A DNA stretch of 64,000 bases from Flavobacterium anhuiense (GCF_004151235.1 NZ_JUIV01000002.1:558001-622000), one strand, 5' to 3'; positions 14,433 to 23,677 are shown, numbered from the stretch's first letter. Notes: generated by a model not told the origin, from the sequence alone. Numbers and translations: made by a program.

Positions 14433-17108
14433 ATGACAGAAAAAAGAAGAGACCTTGTATTATCAGGATTAGAACCGTTGATTATTACGCCCGAAAGTGT
14501 TTTCGTGAATGTTGGCGAGCGTACAAACGTAACAGGTTCAAGAAAATTCCTGAGACTAATCAAGGAAGAGAAATACGACGAGGCACTTGATATTGCAAGG
14601 CAGCAGGTAGAAGGAGGAGCACAGATCATCGATATTAATATGGATGAAGGAATGCTTGACGGCGTTACGGCAATGACTAAATTTTTGAATTTAATCGCGG
14701 CTGAACCAGATATTTCGAGAGTGCCGATTATGATTGACAGTTCGAAATGGGAAATCATCGAAGCTGGTCTGAAAGTAGTACAAGGAAAAAGCGTTGTAAA
14801 CTCGATTTCGTTAAAAGAAGGAGAAGAAGCCTTTATTCACCACGCCAAATTAATCAAACGTTACGGTGCCGCTGCAATTGTAATGGCTTTCGACGAAGTC
14901 GGTCAGGCTGATAATTACGATCGTCGTGTAGAAATTTGTGCGCGTTCGTATGATATTTTGGTGAACAAAGTAAATTTCCCTCCGCAGGATATTATTTTCG
15001 ATTTGAATATTTTCCCAGTTGCAACGGGAATGGAAGAGCATAGATTGAACGCATTGGATTTCTTTAGAGGAACAAAATGGGTTCGCGAAAATTTGCCACA
15101 TGCACATATCAGCGGTGGTGTAAGTAATGTTTCGTTCTCTTTTAGAGGAAATGATACGGTTCGTGAAGCGATGCACTCGGTATTTTTATACCATGCGATT
15201 AAAAACGGTATGACGATGGGAATCGTAAACCCTGAAATGTTGACGATTTATGATGATATTCCGAAAGACTTATTAGAATACGTTGAAGATGTAATTTTAG
15301 ATAGACGTGACGATGCAACCGAAAGACTTTTGGATTTTGCAGATAGCGTAAAAGGCGAAGCAAAAAGTGATGAAAAAACGGTTCAGGAGTGGCGTTTTGG
15401 AACTGTTCAGGAGCGTATTACACATTCGTTAGTAAAAGGAATCGATGCTTTTATTGAAGAAGATGTTGAAGAAGCACGTTTGGCAGCAACAAAACCAATC
15501 GAAGTTATTGAGATCAACTTAATGGCCGGAATGAATGTGGTTGGAGATTTGTTCGGAAGCGGAAAAATGTTCCTGCCACAGGTAGTAAAATCGGCTCGTG
15601 TAATGAAAAAAGCCGTGGCTTATTTATTGCCTTTTATTGAAGCGAGCAAACAAGCCGGAGACAAACAAGGAAACGGAAAAATCCTAATGGCAACCGTAAA
15701 AGGTGACGTTCACGATATTGGTAAAAACATTGTTTCTGTGGTTTTGGCTTGTAACAATTATGAGATTGTAGATCTTGGTGTTATGGTTCCTCCGGAAAAA
15801 ATTATTTCGGCTGCAATTGAACATGAAGTTGACATTATTGGATTAAGCGGACTGATCACGCCTTCGCTTGACGAAATGGTATATTTAGCCAAAGAATTAG
15901 ACAAACAAGATATTAAAATCCCGATTATGATTGGTGGAGCAACGACTTCGCGTGCGCATACGGCCGTGAAAATTGCACCTCAATATAGAGAAACTGTAAT
16001 TCACGTAAACGATGCTTCAAGAGCCGTTACAGTTGCTGGAAATCTGTTAGATCATAATAGAAAAATATACGCTGCAGATATTCGTGCAGAATACGATTCG
16101 TTTAGAGAAACGTTCTTAAATCGTTCAAGAGATAAAAACTTCTTGACAATTGAAGATGCCCGTAAAAACAAATTACAATTGGATTGGTCTGAATATACTC
16201 CGGTAAAACCAAAAGTAATTGGCGCACAGACCATCGAAGTAGAATTGGATGTTTTGGTTCCGTATATAGACTGGACGCCATTTTTCCAGACTTGGGAATT
16301 GTACGGAAAATATCCAGCGATTTTGACGGATGAGGTTGTGGGTAAAGAAGCAACTTCTGTTTTTAACGATGCTCAGGCAATGTTAAAAGTGATTTTAGAA
16401 GAGAAAAAACTAAAAACAAAAGGTATTTACGGAATCTTCCCTGCGAATCAGGTGGATGATGACGATATCGAATTGCGCGATGAAAACGGAAAAGTTTTAG
16501 AGAAATTCTTAACGCTTCGTCAGCAGTCGCAAAAAACAAAAGGCGCACCAAATATCGCTTTGGCCGATTTTATTCTGCCAAAAGAAAGCGGAATTGAGGA
16601 TTATATGGGAGCTTTCTGCGTAACTACTGGTTTTGGTGTTGACGAATGGGCAGCAGAATATGAAAAGAATTTAGACGATTATAATTCGATTATGGTGAAA
16701 GCGCTTGCCGATCGTTTTGCTGAGGCTTTCGCCGAATATCTTCACGAGCGAGTGCGTAAAGATTTCTGGGGTTATGATTCAGAAGAATCTTTAACCAACG
16801 AAGAATTGATTAAAGAAAGTTATAAAGGAATTCGTCCTGCTCCGGGTTATCCGGCTTGTCCAGATCACTTGGAGAAACCAACGATTTGGAAACTTTTGGA
16901 TGTTGAAAAACAAATAGGAGTGAAACTAACAGAAAGTATGGCAATGTGGCCGGCTTCATCGGTTTCAGGATATTATTTCGGAAACCCAAAAAGCCGCTAT
17001 TTCGGACTCGGAAAAATAAAAGAAGATCAGGTGACAGATTACGCCAAACGCCGAAATGTACCGCTTGATTACGCAATGAAATGGTTAAATCCTAATATAG
17101 CAGATTAA
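14433..17108 (+). CDS. metH: Methionine synthase, pterin/cobalamin/activation half (split MetH, part 2)
   Basis: An 891-residue protein with the three remaining MetH modules. The methyltetrahydrofolate-binding domain is N-terminal ([14 protein letters not shown] near 26-39). The cobalamin domain has the axial histidine in DVHDIGKN (H427) and the [11 protein letters not shown] segment. The C-terminal activation domain has [12 protein letters not shown] and ASSVSGYYF. The homocysteine domain is missing and is supplied by the gene at 12608. The activation domain uses S-adenosylmethionine to repair oxidised cobalamin. It is separated from part 1 by a lipoprotein gene and a leader with a structured repeat, so the halves may be expressed at different levels. 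The frame is intact. Confidence 0.95.
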   Translation: MTEKRRDLVLSGLEPLIITPESVFVNVGERTNVTGSRKFLRLIKEEKYDEALDIARQQVEGGAQIIDINMDEGMLDGVTAMTKFLNLIAAEPDISRVPIMIDSSKWEIIEAGLKVVQGKSVVNSISLKEGEEAFIHHAKLIKRYGAAAIVMAFDEVGQADNYDRRVEICARSYDILVNKVNFPPQDIIFDLNIFPVATGMEEHRLNALDFFRGTKWVRENLPHAHISGGVSNVSFSFRGNDTVREAMHSVFLYHAIKNGMTMGIVNPEMLTIYDDIPKDLLEYVEDVILDRRDDATERLLDFADSVKGEAKSDEKTVQEWRFGTVQERITHSLVKGIDAFIEEDVEEARLAATKPIEVIEINLMAGMNVVGDLFGSGKMFLPQVVKSARVMKKAVAYLLPFIEASKQAGDKQGNGKILMATVKGDVHDIGKNIVSVVLACNNYEIVDLGVMVPPEKIISAAIEHEVDIIGLSGLITPSLDEMVYLAKELDKQDIKIPIMIGGATTSRAHTAVKIAPQYRETVIHVNDASRAVTVAGNLLDHNRKIYAADIRAEYDSFRETFLNRSRDKNFLTIEDARKNKLQLDWSEYTPVKPKVIGAQTIEVELDVLVPYIDWTPFFQTWELYGKYPAILTDEVVGKEATSVFNDAQAMLKVILEEKKLKTKGIYGIFPANQVDDDDIELRDENGKVLEKFLTLRQQSQKTKGAPNIALADFILPKESGIEDYMGAFCVTTGFGVDEWAAEYEKNLDDYNSIMVKALADRFAEAFAEYLHERVRKDFWGYDSEESLTNEELIKESYKGIRPAPGYPACPDHLEKPTIWKLLDVEKQIGVKLTESMAMWPASSVSGYYFGNPKSRYFGLGKIKEDQVTDYAKRRNVPLDYAMKWLNPNIAD

Positions 17109-17640
17109 ATTGGTTGATGGTTGTTGGTTTTTGGTTGATAGATCTGAGCTCAAAGTGCCATCAACCAACAACTATAAACGAACAACTAAAATGGAATACA
17201 GTAAATTAGAAGTTTGGCTGGAAGCTCGAAAATTGGTGAATTTGTTATATGAATCTTCTAAACTGTTTCCAAAGGAAGAATTGTTTGGATTGACAAATCA
17301 GATGAGAAGAGCGGCAATCTCAATTCCTTCAAATATAGCAGAAGGTTGTGGGCGACAAACATCAAAAGAAACAATACATTTTCTTCATATTTCAAGAGGG
17401 TCATTGTATGAATTAGAAACGCAGTATTATTTAGCATTGGATCAAAAATACATTGATGAGAATACATTTAATATTGTGTTGGCACAGATTCAAACTTGTA
17501 AAAAGTTATTAAACGGTTTTATTAACTATTATAAAAAAATAATATAGTTTATGGTTGTCAGTTGTTGGTTGATGGTTTTAGCATCAACAAAACTTAGAAT
17601 TAAACTAACAACAATCAACCAAAAACTATCAACTAAAAAG
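17109..17640. repeat. Inverted GGTTGATGG/CCATCAACC word repeats flanking a four-helix-bundle gene
   Basis: Left side: TTGGTTGATGGTTGTTGG at 17109 and CATCAACCAACAACTATAAA ending near 17178. Right side: CAGTTGTTGGTTGATGG near 17558, and ACAATCAACCAAAAACTATC ending near 17633. Words and their complements alternate on both sides, so the enclosed gene sits in a nest of inverted repeats. Confidence 0.7.
17191..17547 (+). CDS. Four helix bundle protein (23S rRNA intervening-sequence type)
   Basis: A 118-residue all-helical protein of the family first seen in open frames inside 23S rRNA intervening sequences (S23 family). The signature is LEVWLEARKLVNLLYE near the start, then QMRRAAISIPSNIAEGCGRQ (about 43-62) and a helical C-terminus. 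Function is unknown; the fold suggests binding of RNA or another partner. The frame extends left to 17110, but that part is translated repeat sequence, and ATG 17191 gives the family start MEYSKLEVW. The gene is surrounded by inverted word repeats and breaks the metH-metF series, which suggests it entered as a unit. Confidence 0.88.
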   Translation: MEYSKLEVWLEARKLVNLLYESSKLFPKEELFGLTNQMRRAAISIPSNIAEGCGRQTSKETIHFLHISRGSLYELETQYYLALDQKYIDENTFNIVLAQIQTCKKLLNGFINYYKKII

Positions 17641-17642
17641 AA

Positions 17643-18599
17643 ATGAAAGTAACAGAACATATAGAAAACGCCAAAGGAAAAACATTATTCTCATTTGAAA
17701 TTATTCCACCTCAAAAGGGGAAGAGCATTCAGGAATTATACGATAATATTGATCCGTTAATGGAGTTTAATCCGCCGTTTATTGATGTAACGACATCTCG
17801 TGAAGAGTATATTTACATTGACCGCGGTAACGGACTTTTGGACAAAAAACTGACTCGTATGCGTCCGGGAACGCTTGGAATTTGCGCTTCTATAAAACAT
17901 AAATACAATGTAGATACGGTTCCGCATTTGCTTTGTGGTGGTTTTACCAAAGAAGAAACCGAGTACATGCTAGTTGACTGTCATTATTTAGGAATTAACA
18001 ATGTAATGGCACTTCGAGGCGATGCAATGAAAGACGAACAATCTTTTGTGCCAAAAGCAGGAGGTAATCATTATGCAATTGATTTGGTGAAACAAATTAA
18101 TGATTTGAACTGCGGAAAATATCTTCATGAAGTAATGGATGCTGACAACAAAGCAGATTTCTGTATTGGAGTTGCGGGTTATCCAGAAAAACATTTAGAA
18201 TCTCCTTCGTTACAATCAGATTTGAAAAGATTAAAAGAAAAAGTTGACGCTGGAGCAGATTACGTAGTAACACAAATGTTTTTTGATAACGCTAAATATT
18301 TTGCTTTCGTAGAAAAAGCAAGAGAAATGGGAATCACGATTCCGATTATTCCTGGAATTAAACCAATTGCTGTTCAAAGACATTTGCAAGTTTTACCTCA
18401 GATTTTCAGAATCGATTTACCGGAAGATTTAATCGATGCTGTAGATAAATGCAAAAATAACGCTGAAATCAAACAAGTCGGAATCGAATGGGCGATTCAG
18501 CAGTCATTAGAATTAAAAGCCGCAGGAGTTCCGTTTTTACATTATTATTCAATGGGTAAATCTGAGAACATCCGCCAGATCGCAAGTCAGGTTTTTTAG
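17643..18599 (+). CDS. metF: Methylenetetrahydrofolate reductase (MetF)
   Basis: A 318-residue TIM-barrel flavoenzyme that reduces 5,10-methylene- to 5-methyltetrahydrofolate, the methyl donor for both methionine synthases here. Family motifs are FSFEIIPPQKGKS (residues 16-28, with the catalytic glutamate), NNVMALRGD, CIGVAGYPEKH and ADYVVTQMFFDN. The length fits bacterial MetF. It follows metH part 2 after the four-helix-bundle gene and its repeats. Before those entered it was probably directly next to metH, as in relatives. No separate promoter of the usual type is clear. Confidence 0.96.
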   Translation: MKVTEHIENAKGKTLFSFEIIPPQKGKSIQELYDNIDPLMEFNPPFIDVTTSREEYIYIDRGNGLLDKKLTRMRPGTLGICASIKHKYNVDTVPHLLCGGFTKEETEYMLVDCHYLGINNVMALRGDAMKDEQSFVPKAGGNHYAIDLVKQINDLNCGKYLHEVMDADNKADFCIGVAGYPEKHLESPSLQSDLKRLKEKVDAGADYVVTQMFFDNAKYFAFVEKAREMGITIPIIPGIKPIAVQRHLQVLPQIFRIDLPEDLIDAVDKCKNNAEIKQVGIEWAIQQSLELKAAGVPFLHYYSMGKSENIRQIASQVF

Positions 18600-18602
18600 T
18601 TT

Positions 18603-18713
18603 TTTTACCATTAAGAAATTAAGTTCATAAAGCTAGATCTTAATTTTCTTTTTACCATTTAGAATTAAGCTCATAAAGTTTGACTTAATCTTCTTAATGC
18701 CTTAATGGTAAAA
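18603..18713. repeat. Inverted-repeat element after metF (TTTTACCATTAAG ... CTTAATGGTAAAA)
   Basis: Terminal inverted repeats of 13 bp (18603-18615 and 18701-18713) enclose two direct copies of an A-rich word (AAATTAAGTTCATAAAG near 18616 and AGAATTAAGCTCATAAAG near 18661). Confidence 0.7.
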
Positions 18714-18756
18714 ATGAATCAAGCTTGTTTCTGGAAGGCTAAGAATAAAAAGTTTT

Positions 18757-18838
18757 AGGAGCTAATTCCAGCTGTCCACTGTATCTTTTGTGGCGAACCC
18801 CGCCACAAAAGGATGCCGTTCCCATCTGGGCTAGGGCA
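18757..18838 (+). ncRNA. Flavo-1-like structured repeat, copy B
   Basis: AGGAGCTAATTCCAGCTGTC, then hairpin CTTTTGTGGCG (18785-18795) with CGCCACAAAAG (18801-18811), then GATGCCGTTCCCATCTGGGC and TAGGGCA. This is the cleanest full copy and shows the stem most clearly. It stands in the leader of the methyltransferase gene, where open-frame callers would extend the protein into it. Confidence 0.6.
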
Positions 18839-18878
18839 TCAGGAATTTTATTTTCAATTTTTCATTAATTTAGACATT

Positions 18879-19532
18879 ATGAAACAAGAAGAACTACAAG
18901 CCATAGCCTCTCAATTAAAACATCCATCGGGAGAAAAAGGAATCGAAATGGCCAATATGATGAACGAAACGAACATCAATATGACCAAACATTCGATTCT
19001 GAATCTCAATATTTCAAACGAAAACAGAATTCTGGAATTAGGCCACGGAAACGCGGGCCACGTAGAATTTCTGTTTGAACAAGCTGAAAAGCTAAAATAC
19101 TACGGACTGGAAATGTCGGAACTGATGTTTCAGGAAGCGCGCCAGATCAACCGAAATTTTGTTTCTCAAAAACAAGCTTTCTTTTCACTTTATGACGGAA
19201 ATACAATTCCGTTTGAAGATGGATTATTTGATAAAATATTTACAGTAAATACAATTTATTTCTGGCAGAAGCCTGAAGAATTGCTTTCAGAAATCTACAG
19301 AGTTTTAAAACCAGGCGGTAATTTCTGTCTGACATTTGCACAGGAAGATTTCATGAAACAGCTTCCATTTACTCAATTCGAATTTGAGCTTTATGACACT
19401 GAAAAAGCACAAAAACTAATTAAAAAAACAGCTTTTAAAATTGTTTACATTGAAAGTCAGACAGAACAAGTAAAGAGCAAAACAGGCGAACTTGCTGACA
19501 GGGTTTTTACTACGATTGTTCTGGAGAAATAA
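18879..19532 (+). CDS. Class I SAM-dependent methyltransferase
   Basis: A 217-residue methyltransferase. The SAM-binding motif I is ILELGHGNAGHVEF, followed by the motif II/III region KIFTVNTIYFWQKPEELLSE and RVLKPGGNFCLTF, which places it in the UbiE/Methyltransf_11 group. The substrate is not known. The frame opens further left at 18813, but that part is translated structured repeat; ATG 18879 starts MKQEELQAIA. Its link to the methionine genes upstream may be only positional. An inverted-repeat element begins 3 bp after the stop codon. Confidence 0.85.
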   Translation: MKQEELQAIASQLKHPSGEKGIEMANMMNETNINMTKHSILNLNISNENRILELGHGNAGHVEFLFEQAEKLKYYGLEMSELMFQEARQINRNFVSQKQAFFSLYDGNTIPFEDGLFDKIFTVNTIYFWQKPEELLSEIYRVLKPGGNFCLTFAQEDFMKQLPFTQFEFELYDTEKAQKLIKKTAFKIVYIESQTEQVKSKTGELADRVFTTIVLEK

Positions 19533-19534
19533 TA

Positions 19535-19670
19535 TTTTTAGCCACAGATTATACAAATTAAAAGGATTTTTTCTTTTGCCACTAATTTCACAAATTTCCA
19601 CTATTAATTTGTTCATTTTAAAATCTGTGTAAATCACTTTATCCCGATAGCTATCGGGAGTGGCTAAAAA
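19535..19670. repeat. 136-bp inverted-repeat element with central 18-bp palindrome
   Basis: TTTTTAGCCAC (19535-19545) and GTGGCTAAAAA (19660-19670) are perfect 11-bp terminal inverted repeats. Inside are CACAGATT/AATCTGTG words and a perfect palindrome TCCCGATAGCTATCGGGA (19642-19659). The GCCACAGATT words recur at about 28665, 40862 and 40913. It resembles a short non-coding mobile element (MITE-like). Confidence 0.7.
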
Positions 19671-19743
19671 AAATAATCTTAACAGTTTTTTGAGTACTTT
19701 CATTCCTTATTATTAACCCTTCTGAATTATAATTCTCTACATT

Positions 19744-20967
19744 ATGGAAGTTAAGAAAATCAATTTTTTGCAGAGTTACAGCAGTATTTTATGGCTTCTT
19801 GGCGGTATTATAATCGGAAGTATTTTCGGGTTAGTATTTGGAGAAGATGTTTTGATTATAAAACCGCTTGGCGATATATTTCTGAATTTACTCTTCACGG
19901 CCATTATTCCACTGATTTTTTTCACAATTGGTTCTTCGGTAGCAAATCTGGAAAGAACAGAAAAGCTTGGAAAACTCTTTGTTATAATGGTGTTGGTTTT
20001 TCTCGCTACCATTTTGATTTCGGCCATTGTGATGATTTGCGCTGTTTATCTTTTTCCGATTCATGAAGATATTGCTATTGCAAAAGTTCCGTTTGAAGAA
20101 GTAACATCGGGATCAGCAGGAGACCAAATTGCAAAACTGCTTACAGCAAATGATTTCTTCGAATTATTGTCTCGAAAAAGTATGCTGGCCTTAATTATTT
20201 TCTCTTTTTTAGTGGGTTTTGCCACATTGCAATCAGGAGAAAAAGGAAAGGCTTTCAAGAGTTTTCTAGATTCAGGAAACGAGGTCATGAAGCAGCTTTT
20301 GAACATCATCATGAAATTTGCACCAATTGGTTTAGGAGCTTATTTTGCCTATCAGGTTGGTGTTTTTGGCCCGCAATTGTTGGGAGTTTATGCAAAACCG
20401 ATGGCAGTTTATTATGCAGCTTGTGTCTTCTATTTCTTTGTGTTTTTCAGTTTATATGCACTTGTTGCTGGCGGAAAAAGAGCTTTTAAAGTTTTTTGGA
20501 GCAACAATATAATGCCTTCTTTAACAGCAGTAGGAACTTGTAGCAGTATCGCAACTATTCCTGCCAATTTAGCTGCAGCAGAAAAAATGGGAATTCCAGC
20601 ACATGTGCGCAATTTAGTAATTCCGCTTGGAGCACCTTTGCATAAAGACGGTTCGAGTATGTCATCTATCTTAAAAATAACTTTTTTGTTTGCCATGTTT
20701 GGTAAAGACTTTTCAGATCCGATGACAATTCTTTTGGCACTCGGAATTACAGTTATTGTTTCGATTGTAGAAGGAGGAATCCCAAACGGAGGTTATATTG
20801 GAGAAATTTTAGCCATAACAGTTTATGGTTTTCCTATGGAACAGGCTCTTCCAGTTGCCATGATTCTGGGAACTTTGGTTGATCCAATTGCTACTTTATT
20901 AAATGCTAACGGAGATGTAATCTGCTCGATGATGGTTTCTAGATTCTCCGAAAAGACAAAGTGGTAG
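19744..20967 (+). CDS. Dicarboxylate/amino acid:cation symporter (DAACS family)
   Basis: A 407-residue inner-membrane transporter of the GltP/DctA family, taking up glutamate, aspartate or C4-dicarboxylates with sodium or protons. Eight or so hydrophobic segments are visible. The serine-rich re-entrant loop (GTCSSIATIPANL) and the second loop with HKDGSSMSSILK are present. The C-terminal helix carries DPIATLLNANGDV, the position of the conserved substrate- and Na-binding aspartate and asparagines. It stands alone, after a MITE-like repeat and before a PLP decarboxylase that could act on an amino acid it imports. The exact substrate is not decided by the sequence. Confidence 0.92.
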   Translation: MEVKKINFLQSYSSILWLLGGIIIGSIFGLVFGEDVLIIKPLGDIFLNLLFTAIIPLIFFTIGSSVANLERTEKLGKLFVIMVLVFLATILISAIVMICAVYLFPIHEDIAIAKVPFEEVTSGSAGDQIAKLLTANDFFELLSRKSMLALIIFSFLVGFATLQSGEKGKAFKSFLDSGNEVMKQLLNIIMKFAPIGLGAYFAYQVGVFGPQLLGVYAKPMAVYYAACVFYFFVFFSLYALVAGGKRAFKVFWSNNIMPSLTAVGTCSSIATIPANLAAAEKMGIPAHVRNLVIPLGAPLHKDGSSMSSILKITFLFAMFGKDFSDPMTILLALGITVIVSIVEGGIPNGGYIGEILAITVYGFPMEQALPVAMILGTLVDPIATLLNANGDVICSMMVSRFSEKTKW

Positions 20968-21046
20968 CAGTTCCTTAAAACACTCAAATTTTTATTAATC
21001 TTTCTCATCCGCGCAATCTGCGCGACATAACTAATACAACAAACTT

Positions 21047-22447
21047 ATGAATTCAAAATTACAGCATGATCTCAATAATTTTGAGAATATCTTAGAAAAA
21101 ACAAAACAGCAAGGGATTGATTTTCTGAATAATATTGAAAATATTCCAACATCCAATACCTATTCAATCGATCCTAAAACCGTGCTAAACGAATTAGGGT
21201 TAGGATCTATTGAAGCTTTAAAGGAATTTAATGAGAGACTGGCTCCATTGATGGTTTCTTCGTCTGGGCCAAGATATTGGGGATTTGTAACAGGCGGTTC
21301 AACACCGGCATCTATTGTTGGAGATTGGCTGGCATCGGTTTATGATCAAAATACACAATCTGTAACATCGCAGGGCGGAAATTCAGCATTAATAGAATTT
21401 GAAACTATTAATTTATTATTACAATTATTAGAGCTTCCTGATTCATTTTTAGGCGGATTTGTTACTGGTGCTACAATGTCTAATTTCACAAGTTTAGCAG
21501 TTGCAAGGCAATGGTTTGGAAAACAGTCTGGAAAAGATTTTGCTAAAAATGGAATTTCAGAACCAATCAATATTTTAACAGCAACACCGCATTCTTCTTC
21601 TGTAAAATGTTTATCACTTTTAGGAATTGGAAGCCAGAATTATACAGTTGTAAAAACAATCGAAGGAAACCGTGAGGCTTTGGATATTGGTGATTTAGAA
21701 GAAAAAATCAAAGCTTTAAACGGAAAACCTTTTATTCTGATTTCGAGTGCGGGAACTGTAAATACAGCTGATTTTGATGATTTTGAAGCCATTGCAGCAC
21801 TAAAAGAAAAATACAATTTCTGGTGGCATATTGATGGTGCTTTTGGTGGATTTGCTGCCGTTTCAGAAAAATACAAGCATTATGTAAAAGGCTGGGATGG
21901 CGCAGACAGTATTACCATTGACTGCCATAAATGGCTAAATGTGCCTTATGAAAGTGCTTTTTATTTAATTAAAAAAGACCACATTAATCTTCAGATTGAA
22001 ACCTTTCAGAATTCAAATGCGCCCTATTTAGGCAATCCGTTGGAGAATTTTAATTATTTGAATGTGCTTCCTGAAAATTCACGTCGTTTGCGTGCGCTGC
22101 CAGCTTGGTTTTCGCTTAAAGCGTATGGGAAAGAAGGGTTCAGAGATATTATTGAAGATAGTACAGCACTGGCTTTACATTTTGGAAATGCTTTGATAGA
22201 AAATGATTTTGAACTTTTAGCGCCAATTCGTCTTAATAATGTCTGTTTTACTTTAAAAGGAGAACACAATCAGGAAAAAGTAAGCCAGTTTTTATCTGCT
22301 TTGAATGATACAGGAAAAGTGTTTATGACACCAACAGTTTATCAAAACAAAAAGGGCATTCGCGCTTCTTTTGTAAATTGGAGAACTACAGAAGATGATG
22401 TGAAACTTGTAATTGAGGAAATGAGAGAAGTGCTTTCAGAATTATAA
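21047..22447 (+). CDS. Group II PLP-dependent decarboxylase (glutamate/aromatic amino acid decarboxylase-like)
   Basis: A 466-residue PLP enzyme of the pyridoxal-dependent decarboxylase family. Landmarks are GPRYWGFVTGGSTPAS near 75-90, GFVTGATMSNF, the WHIDGAFGG segment holding the PLP-contacting aspartate, and the Schiff-base lysine K295 in DCHKWLNVPY. Family members remove CO2 from aromatic amino acids, glutamate, aspartate or diaminobutyrate; substrate assignment is not possible by eye. It follows the amino acid symporter by 79 bp on the same strand, and the two may be a functional pair. A strong terminator follows. Confidence 0.88.
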   Translation: MNSKLQHDLNNFENILEKTKQQGIDFLNNIENIPTSNTYSIDPKTVLNELGLGSIEALKEFNERLAPLMVSSSGPRYWGFVTGGSTPASIVGDWLASVYDQNTQSVTSQGGNSALIEFETINLLLQLLELPDSFLGGFVTGATMSNFTSLAVARQWFGKQSGKDFAKNGISEPINILTATPHSSSVKCLSLLGIGSQNYTVVKTIEGNREALDIGDLEEKIKALNGKPFILISSAGTVNTADFDDFEAIAALKEKYNFWWHIDGAFGGFAAVSEKYKHYVKGWDGADSITIDCHKWLNVPYESAFYLIKKDHINLQIETFQNSNAPYLGNPLENFNYLNVLPENSRRLRALPAWFSLKAYGKEGFRDIIEDSTALALHFGNALIENDFELLAPIRLNNVCFTLKGEHNQEKVSQFLSALNDTGKVFMTPTVYQNKKGIRASFVNWRTTEDDVKLVIEEMREVLSEL

Positions 22448-22462
22448 TCTTTATAAAAGTAG

Positions 22463-22490
22463 AAGAGCCTGTTTGAAGGAACAGGCTCTT
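22463..22490 (+). terminator. Terminator after the PLP decarboxylase
   Basis: AAGAGCCTGTT (22463-22473) pairs with AACAGGCTCTT (22480-22490), an 11-bp perfect stem. Confidence 0.8.
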
Positions 22491-22713
22491 AACTAACACA
22501 AAAAAAAACAAAAAACAAGGTATTTAAAGAACGAAATTTATATGCGGTATGTAAATGCAATTGTTGCTATAGAAGAAGTATGCATGACTTATAGTGGCAT
22601 TTAAAATTTGATTTGCCAAATATAGTATTATTTATAACAAGTCTAAATAAAAATAATAATTATTTTTTTTGAAAAACCTTTATTTTTCTGATTTGTAGAA
22701 AAAAGACAATAAA

Positions 22714-22749
22714 AAAAGCGGTTTGTTTTTTATAAAACAAACCGCTTTT
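22714..22749 (-). terminator. Terminator after gldA
   Basis: AAAAGCGGTTTGTTTT (22714-22729) pairs with AAAACAAACCGCTTTT (22734-22749), a 16-bp perfect stem 31 bp after the gldA stop on the minus strand, with T-rich sequence beyond it. Confidence 0.85.
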
Positions 22750-22780
22750 CTAACTGAAAACCGTGACTGTGACTGAAAAC

Positions 22781-23677
22781 TTACTTAGTAATTTCTCTAA
22801 AAACAGCTTCCAGATTTTTATTTTTCTGATTCAATTGTAAAGTTTTTAATCCATTTTCGTTGGCAAAATCAAAAATAGTAGGGCGCATATCTTTGTCTGT
22901 AACAAAAGTCAGCTCCCATGTCATGTCATGGGTATTTACGTACGAAGAAATATTTTCTAGTTTAGCCAAAAGCTGTTCTTCAACTTTGTAATCAAACTCT
23001 ACTTCAATAACTTGCTCTTTGTCGGCAGTTACCAAATGGTCTAATTTATTGTCTGCAACAATTTGTCCTTTATCTATAATTATGACACGATCGCAAATTG
23101 CTTCGACTTCCTGCATAATGTGTGTGGATAAAAAAACTGTTTTATTTTTTCCCGCATTTTTGATCACATTACGAATTTCCATTAACTGATTCGGATCCAG
23201 ACCTGTAGTTGGTTCATCCAAAATTAAAACTTCTGGATCGTGAAGCAAAGCATTTGCCAATCCAACGCGTTGGCGGTATCCTTTAGAAAGCTGTCCAATC
23301 TTTTTATGGCTTTCTGGTGTCAGTCCTGTCAGTTGAATAACTTCTTCGATTCTTGATTTTGGCACGTTGTAAACATCAGCATTAAATGCCAAATACTCAC
23401 GAACATACAAATCCAAATACAGTGGATTATGCTCTGGCAAGTACCCAATAGATCGTTGCACCTCTTTTGCGTTTGTCATGACATCGTGACCATTTACAAG
23501 GGCTGAGCCACTATCAGCAAGTAAATAAGTGGTCAAAATTTTCATCAACGTAGATTTTCCAGCTCCATTTGGACCAAGAAATCCTACGATTTCTCCTTTC
23601 TCAATTTTAAAAGAAATTTCATTTAAAGCTTTTTGCGCTCCGTAACTTTTTGATATGCTGTTTACTTCTATCGACAT
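22781..23677 (-). CDS. gldA: Gliding motility ABC transporter ATP-binding protein GldA
   Basis: A 298-residue ABC ATPase. Walker A is GPNGAGKST (35-43), the signature is LSKGYRQRVGLA and Walker B is VLILDEPTTGLDP, with the switch histidine in STHIMQEVE. A C-terminal regulatory segment of about 80 residues follows. In Flavobacterium johnsoniae GldA works with the membrane proteins GldF and GldG and was one of the first genes tied to gliding. Here it stands alone, without gldFG beside it, as is usual in Flavobacterium. The next gene upstream is divergent. I recognise the sequence as GldA, with DrrA/CcmA-type ATPases as the wider family. Confidence 0.9.
   Translation of the reverse strand: MSIEVNSISKSYGAQKALNEISFKIEKGEIVGFLGPNGAGKSTLMKILTTYLLADSGSALVNGHDVMTNAKEVQRSIGYLPEHNPLYLDLYVREYLAFNADVYNVPKSRIEEVIQLTGLTPESHKKIGQLSKGYRQRVGLANALLHDPEVLILDEPTTGLDPNQLMEIRNVIKNAGKNKTVFLSTHIMQEVEAICDRVIIIDKGQIVADNKLDHLVTADKEQVIEVEFDYKVEEQLLAKLENISSYVNTHDMTWELTFVTDKDMRPTIFDFANENGLKTLQLNQKNKNLEAVFREITK

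Larger units (their letters stand above)
22448..22780. other. 333-bp intergenic region between PLP decarboxylase and gldA: two terminators and a possible small transcript
   Basis: Bounded by terminators at 22463-22490 and 22714-22749. Between them is AT-rich sequence with a minus-strand TATATTTG (22617-22624), a perfect -7 element, but its nearest TTG is only 13 bp away. Downstream of it on the minus strand is a 15-codon frame (22585 to 22538, MHTSSIATIAFTYRI). A small RNA or peptide is possible but not shown. Confidence 0.35.

Noticed and set aside
17110..17190. N-terminal extension of the four-helix-bundle protein
   Set aside because: It is translated word repeat; the family start is MEYSKLEVW at 17191.
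18813..18878. N-terminal extension of the methyltransferase
   Set aside because: This stretch is the second half of the Flavo-1-like repeat; the protein similarity begins after ATG 18879.
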